Positions 5,365 through 8,264 of a stretch of 8,264 nt of DNA are shown in pieces (the stretch's first letter is position 1; the number at the start of each line of letters is the position of its first letter). This DNA is from JADFAK01 sp047615865 (GTDB lineage: Bacteria > Bacteroidota > Bacteroidia > Flavobacteriales_D > Sanyastnellaceae): assembly GCA_047615865.1 (NCBI GenBank), contig JBLHIB010000134.1:1-8264 (forward strand), in the 5' to 3' direction. The notes beneath the pieces were generated by a model that was given only the letters and a program-made list of their open reading frames with translations, did not search any database and was not told the origin of the DNA. A program made the translations under genes and the position numbers.

Positions 5365-6162
5365 TTACCAACTGCCTCCAGCACCGCCGCCTCCAAAGCC
5401 ACCGCCACCGAAACCGCCAAAGCCGCCTCCGCCGCCACCTCCTGAGAATGCTCCCCAAGAACCACCGTGTGATCGTCCGCTGCTAGAGAGCATCATAAGT
5501 GCAGCCCAGAAAGTTATGTCGTTGAGATTGGAGTATTTCCTGGCGCGTACGATTCTAGAAATTCCAAAGAAGACCATGATACCAACCCACATAAGTGCTC
5601 CTCGGCCAAATGGTTTCCGCTTCTTAGCCTGCTGTGCGTATGCATCTGAGTTGTACTCACCTTCAGCCAATGACATCAATACTGTGGTGCCTTCATTCAG
5701 ACCTTTGTAAATGTTTCCGCTAGAAAAGTTGGGAAGCAGTTCACGGTCTACAATTTGGCTGGCCGTAATATCAGGAATGGCACCTTCCAAGCCGTAACCC
5801 ACGGCAATATGAGTCTTTCGCTGACCTTGTCCGCCGGAAGGCTTTACCAGGACAACGATTCCATTGTCAAACTTCCCTTGCCCAACTCCCCAGGCTTGTC
5901 CAAGTTCAGTGGCATAATTCCAGGGCGCATCTCCACAGATATCGTCTACAATTACAACGACGATCTGGTTGGACGTTTGCGCAGCGTACGAAGCCAACTT
6001 ATTGTTGAGCTGCTGTTCTTCACCGGCAGAAAGCACATCGCTCACGTCATAAACGAGGATATTCCTGTCGTCCAGTCGCTTGGGAAAACAATCCTCTTGA
6101 GCCTGGATAGTAAAGGACGCAATGGCCAATAAGAAGGTCGCTATGTAGTGTTGTATCTTCAA
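5365..6162 (-). CDS. Membrane-anchored TPM-domain protein with C-terminal glycine-rich tail
   Basis: The 265-residue product starts with a Sec signal peptide (about 1-22, ending IQAQ). A TPM domain follows at about 35-155, marked by VYDVSDVLSAGEEQQLN, a run of hydrophobic strand residues (IVVVIVDD), WGVGQGKFDNGIVVLV and VGYGLEGAIPD. Hydrophobic segments lie near 188-205 and 214-227. The last 25 or so residues are almost all Gly with Phe, ending GGSW, as in YgcG-like proteins. The TPM domain should face the periplasm. TPM proteins are linked to photosystem repair in plants, but the bacterial role is unclear. The start is TTG, in a 4-nt TTGA overlap with the preceding TPM gene; no in-frame ATG lies near enough to replace it without losing the signal peptide. 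Confidence 0.92.
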   Translation of the reverse strand: MKIQHYIATFLLAIASFTIQAQEDCFPKRLDDRNILVYDVSDVLSAGEEQQLNNKLASYAAQTSNQIVVVIVDDICGDAPWNYATELGQAWGVGQGKFDNGIVVLVKPSGGQGQRKTHIAVGYGLEGAIPDITASQIVDRELLPNFSSGNIYKGLNEGTTVLMSLAEGEYNSDAYAQQAKKRKPFGRGALMWVGIMVFFGISRIVRARKYSNLNDITFWAALMMLSSSGRSHGGSWGAFSGGGGGGGFGGFGGGGFGGGGAGGSW

Positions 6163-6596
6163 TCTCCAAATGATATTTCGTTGGACAACTCGTCCACATC
6201 GTCACTTTCATACGGGAAGTACTCTCTGAGGTGTTCACCGCTCACGCCAATGGCCGCAGCTAGTCCTTCGCAGATATCTCCCTTCTTGAAATGCTTGAGC
6301 ATCTCGTCTCGTGTTCCTTCCCAAAAACCCTTGGGAACTTTGCTGTTGATGCCCACGTCGCCAATGATGGCAAACTTGCGGTCATCGGCTGAAACATAAA
6401 TCAGCACGCCATTCCTATCCTTGGTCTTTTCCATCTCCAGCTTTTTGAAAACATATGCCGCGTGGTCCAGGACCTCTTCGCGGCATTTGCTTTCAATGTG
6501 AACACGGATTTCACCACTTGTGCGCAATTCGGCCTTTCGAATGGCTTCCTCAACGGATTCTTGTTCTATTACAGAAAGTAGGGTGTATGCCGACAT
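6159..6596 (-). CDS. Soluble TPM-domain protein
   Basis: This 145-residue protein consists of little more than a TPM domain: an N-terminal helix (QESVEEAIRKAE), a strand SGEIRVHIES at 27-36, then KDRNGVLIYVSADDRKFAIIGD at about 59-80 and KVPKGFW at 86-92. Unlike its neighbour it has no signal peptide, no membrane segment and no glycine tail, so it appears cytoplasmic or peripheral. It ends with an acidic tail (ESDDVDELSNE). Pairing of a short TPM protein with a longer membrane TPM protein behind lemA is a recurrent gene order in Bacteroidota. It starts 10 nt after the lemA stop and its TGA overlaps the TTG of the next gene, so tight coupling is likely. Biochemical role is unknown. Confidence 0.92.
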   Translation of the reverse strand: MSAYTLLSVIEQESVEEAIRKAELRTSGEIRVHIESKCREEVLDHAAYVFKKLEMEKTKDRNGVLIYVSADDRKFAIIGDVGINSKVPKGFWEGTRDEMLKHFKKGDICEGLAAAIGVSGEHLREYFPYESDDVDELSNEISFGD

Positions 6597-6606
6597 ATGA
6601 TCTTAA

Positions 6607-7194
6607 TTATTCAAAGCTTACTTTAGGAGCTACTTCAGCACCATCAGTTGAATCGAAATATTCTCTCTTTTCAAGTCCTGCGAAACCAGCGATAACGTTG
6701 CTCGGGAAAGTCAACAAACGGGTGTTGTAATCCTTCACGACATCGTTGAAACGCATACGTTCAGTGGCAATTCTGTTCTCAGTGCCCTCTAGCTGTGCTT
6801 GAAGTTCCAAAAAGTTCTTGCTCGCCTTGAGATCTGGGTAGTTCTCCGTATAACCGAAGAAACGACCCATTGCAACCCCGTATGACTTGTCGGCAGCCTG
6901 AACACCTTCCAAGTTTCTACCGCTGTCCGAACTTGCCATGGCTCCCATAGCACGTGATCTAGCTTCAGTAACTCCCAAAAGGGTCTCTTTCTCGAAATCT
7001 GCATAACCTTTTACAGTTGATACAAGATTGTCTATCAGGTCAAAACGTCTTTGGTATTGGTTCTCAACTTGAGACCATGCACCATCAACTCCTTCGCTTG
7101 TTCGCATAAGTCCGTTGTACTTCGATACGCCCATTCCAAAAAGGATGACGACGAATGCCACAACGGCCAGAATTGCAATCAGTGATTTGCTCAT
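6607..7194 (-). CDS. lemA: LemA family membrane protein
   Basis: The 195-residue protein has one N-terminal transmembrane helix (about 5-22) with a very short leading end, followed by the helical LemA domain. The family signatures are clear: VENQYQRRFDLIDNLVSTVK at 43-62, VTEAR near 75-79, YPDLKASKNFLELQAQLEGT at 119-138 and ENRIATERMRFNDVVKDYN to residue 157. Length is typical. LemA proteins sit in the inner membrane with an extracytoplasmic helical bundle; their molecular role is not established, but they are very often encoded next to TPM-domain proteins, as here. It begins 21 nt after the htpG stop. I found no clear promoter in that gap, so transcription may come through htpG. Confidence 0.95.
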   Translation of the reverse strand: MSKSLIAILAVVAFVVILFGMGVSKYNGLMRTSEGVDGAWSQVENQYQRRFDLIDNLVSTVKGYADFEKETLLGVTEARSRAMGAMASSDSGRNLEGVQAADKSYGVAMGRFFGYTENYPDLKASKNFLELQAQLEGTENRIATERMRFNDVVKDYNTRLLTFPSNVIAGFAGLEKREYFDSTDGAEVAPKVSFE

Positions 7195-7215
7195 AGTAGT
7201 GGTATAATTTTGTTG

Positions 7216-8264
7216 TTAGTGTATCAAATCAACACTGCGCTTGATAAACGTCGTGAGATCCTTTCCTTTTAGCAGACCTTTTGACAAAAGTGCCAAGTCG
7301 GCGGTTTGCTTAGCCATGCTCTTGCGAACTGCCTCGTCTTTCTCTTCGAGGATCTTCGCCATCACAGGGTGGTTGCTATTGACTACCAAGTTGTAAGTCT
7401 CAGGAAGATTGCCGAACATCTGCATTCCACCGCCTCCGGTCATCTGCTGCTCTTTCATTCTTCGCATGAATTCATTCTCGGTAATCACCATCGGAGCGTC
7501 TTTTTCGCTCATGCTTTCAAATACAACCGTGAACTTGCCATCTTCAACAACCGATTCCAAAACAGGCTTCAATTCAGTCTGCTCTTCCTCAGTCATCTTT
7601 GAAGGCATTGCATCTTCCTTCTCGATGAGTTTGTCAACTGTGTCTGCATCTACTCTGACGAATTGAACGCCATTATGTTTCTGCTCTAGTCGTGTTAAAA
7701 GATGTGAAGACAACTGCGTGTCCATGATCACAACCTCGTATCCGCGGTCAGTTGCGCTTTCAATAAACGAGTGCTGCTCAACGGCATCATTCGTATAAAG
7801 AACAATGATCTTGTCGTTTTTGTCTTTTTGAGTCTCTTTGATTTTTTCGATGAACTCTTCATGTGTAGCATACTTATCATCAGTAGTCTTGTACATGTAG
7901 AATTTCTCTGCTTTGTCGAAGAATTTCTCTTCAGTAAGCATTCCGTACTCCATAAAGATTCGGATATCATCCCACTTGGCAGCGAAGTCCTCACGATCGG
8001 TGTTGAACATCGATTGTAGTTTGTCAGCAACCTTCTTGGTGATATGCCCAGAAATCTTCTTCACATTCGAATCGGCCTGCAAGTAGCTTCTTGAAACGTT
8101 CAATGGAATATCTGGTGAGTCAATGACTCCGTGTAGTAAAGTCAAAAATTCAGGAACGATGTTTTCAACGTTGTCTGTAATGAACACCTGGTTGCAATAC
8201 AGATTGATCTTGTTCTTTTGCATCTCGAAGTTGTTCTTGATCTTCGGGAAGTAAAGGACACCTG
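7216..8264 (-). CDS. htpG: Hsp90 chaperone HtpG, C-terminal part (5' end beyond the window)
   Basis: The frame runs off the right edge; 348 residues are visible, and the ATG at 8223 is an internal Met, since the 13 codons before it read GVLYFPKIKNNFE, conserved HtpG sequence. Seen here are most of the middle domain, including LYCNQVFITD, and SPDIPLNVSRSYLQ, whose Arg matches the catalytic-loop Arg of Hsp90 (Arg380 in yeast Hsp82, Arg336 in E. coli HtpG). The C-terminal dimerisation domain contains the Met/Gly-rich segment MTGGGGMQMFGNLP and NLVVNSNHPV. The protein ends in KRSVDLIH without the eukaryotic MEEVD tail. The N-terminal ATPase domain lies outside the window. HtpG is an ATP-driven cytosolic chaperone that works with DnaK, making the nearby djlA notable. 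Confidence 0.97.
   Translation of the reverse strand, partial: GVLYFPKIKNNFEMQKNKINLYCNQVFITDNVENIVPEFLTLLHGVIDSPDIPLNVSRSYLQADSNVKKISGHITKKVADKLQSMFNTDREDFAAKWDDIRIFMEYGMLTEEKFFDKAEKFYMYKTTDDKYATHEEFIEKIKETQKDKNDKIIVLYTNDAVEQHSFIESATDRGYEVVIMDTQLSSHLLTRLEQKHNGVQFVRVDADTVDKLIEKEDAMPSKMTEEEQTELKPVLESVVEDGKFTVVFESMSEKDAPMVITENEFMRRMKEQQMTGGGGMQMFGNLPETYNLVVNSNHPVMAKILEEKDEAVRKSMAKQTADLALLSKGLLKGKDLTTFIKRSVDLIH

Noticed and set aside
5755..6132. A 125-codon plus-strand frame opposite the membrane TPM gene
   Set aside because: Antisense shadow of a well-supported TPM-domain gene; no recognisable domain or start context.
7195..7215. A separate promoter for lemA in the gap after htpG
   Set aside because: The gap has no TAnnTTTG match on the minus strand; TATACCAC is too divergent.

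Overview
The window looks like ordinary chromosomal DNA from a marine-type Bacteroidota, most likely of the Flavobacteriales/Cryomorphaceae kind. This rests on DUF4293 and LemA/TPM family content, the Bacteroidota style of HtpG C-terminus, starts without Shine-Dalgarno sequences, A-rich leaders, and promoters matching the Bacteroidota -7 motif TAnnTTTG. I see no phage, transposon, CRISPR array, rRNA or tRNA.

Layout. (1) Positions 2-992, plus strand: the 3' part of an unassigned cytoplasmic-looking gene, overlapping by 8 nt a small secreted outer-membrane beta-barrel gene. (2) Positions 1008-2013, minus strand: an ElaA-type GNAT acetyltransferase followed by a DinB-fold protein. A good Bacteroidota promoter lies so close to the acetyltransferase ATG that its mRNA should be nearly leaderless. 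(3) Positions 2014-2612: a 599-nt divergent intergenic region with no convincing gene. It is very poor in G on the plus strand (178 C against 65 G over 2014-2600) and holds a 22-bp near-palindrome, a perfect -7 motif, a stem-loop with a T-run and short spaced repeats. (4) Positions 2613-3928, plus strand: a DUF4293 membrane protein overlapping (ATGA) an unassigned coiled-coil-like lipoprotein. (5) Positions 3913-4419, minus strand: a YfcE-type metallophosphoesterase whose 3' end overlaps the lipoprotein gene tail to tail. (6) Positions 4580-8264, minus strand, in transcription order: htpG (Hsp90, 5' end outside the window), lemA, a soluble TPM protein, a membrane TPM protein with a glycine tail, and djlA. 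Gaps are 21, 10, -4 and 14 nt, so this block is probably one operon or a set of read-through units.

How the genes may work together. The minus-strand block joins a cytosolic Hsp90, an inner-membrane LemA protein, two TPM-domain proteins and a membrane-anchored J-domain co-chaperone for DnaK. A shared role in envelope or membrane-protein quality control is a reasonable inference from co-location, but nothing in the sequence proves it. No clearly new defence or mobile system is visible. The parts least explained by known families are the skewed intergenic region at 2014-2612 and the lipoprotein at 3077-3928.
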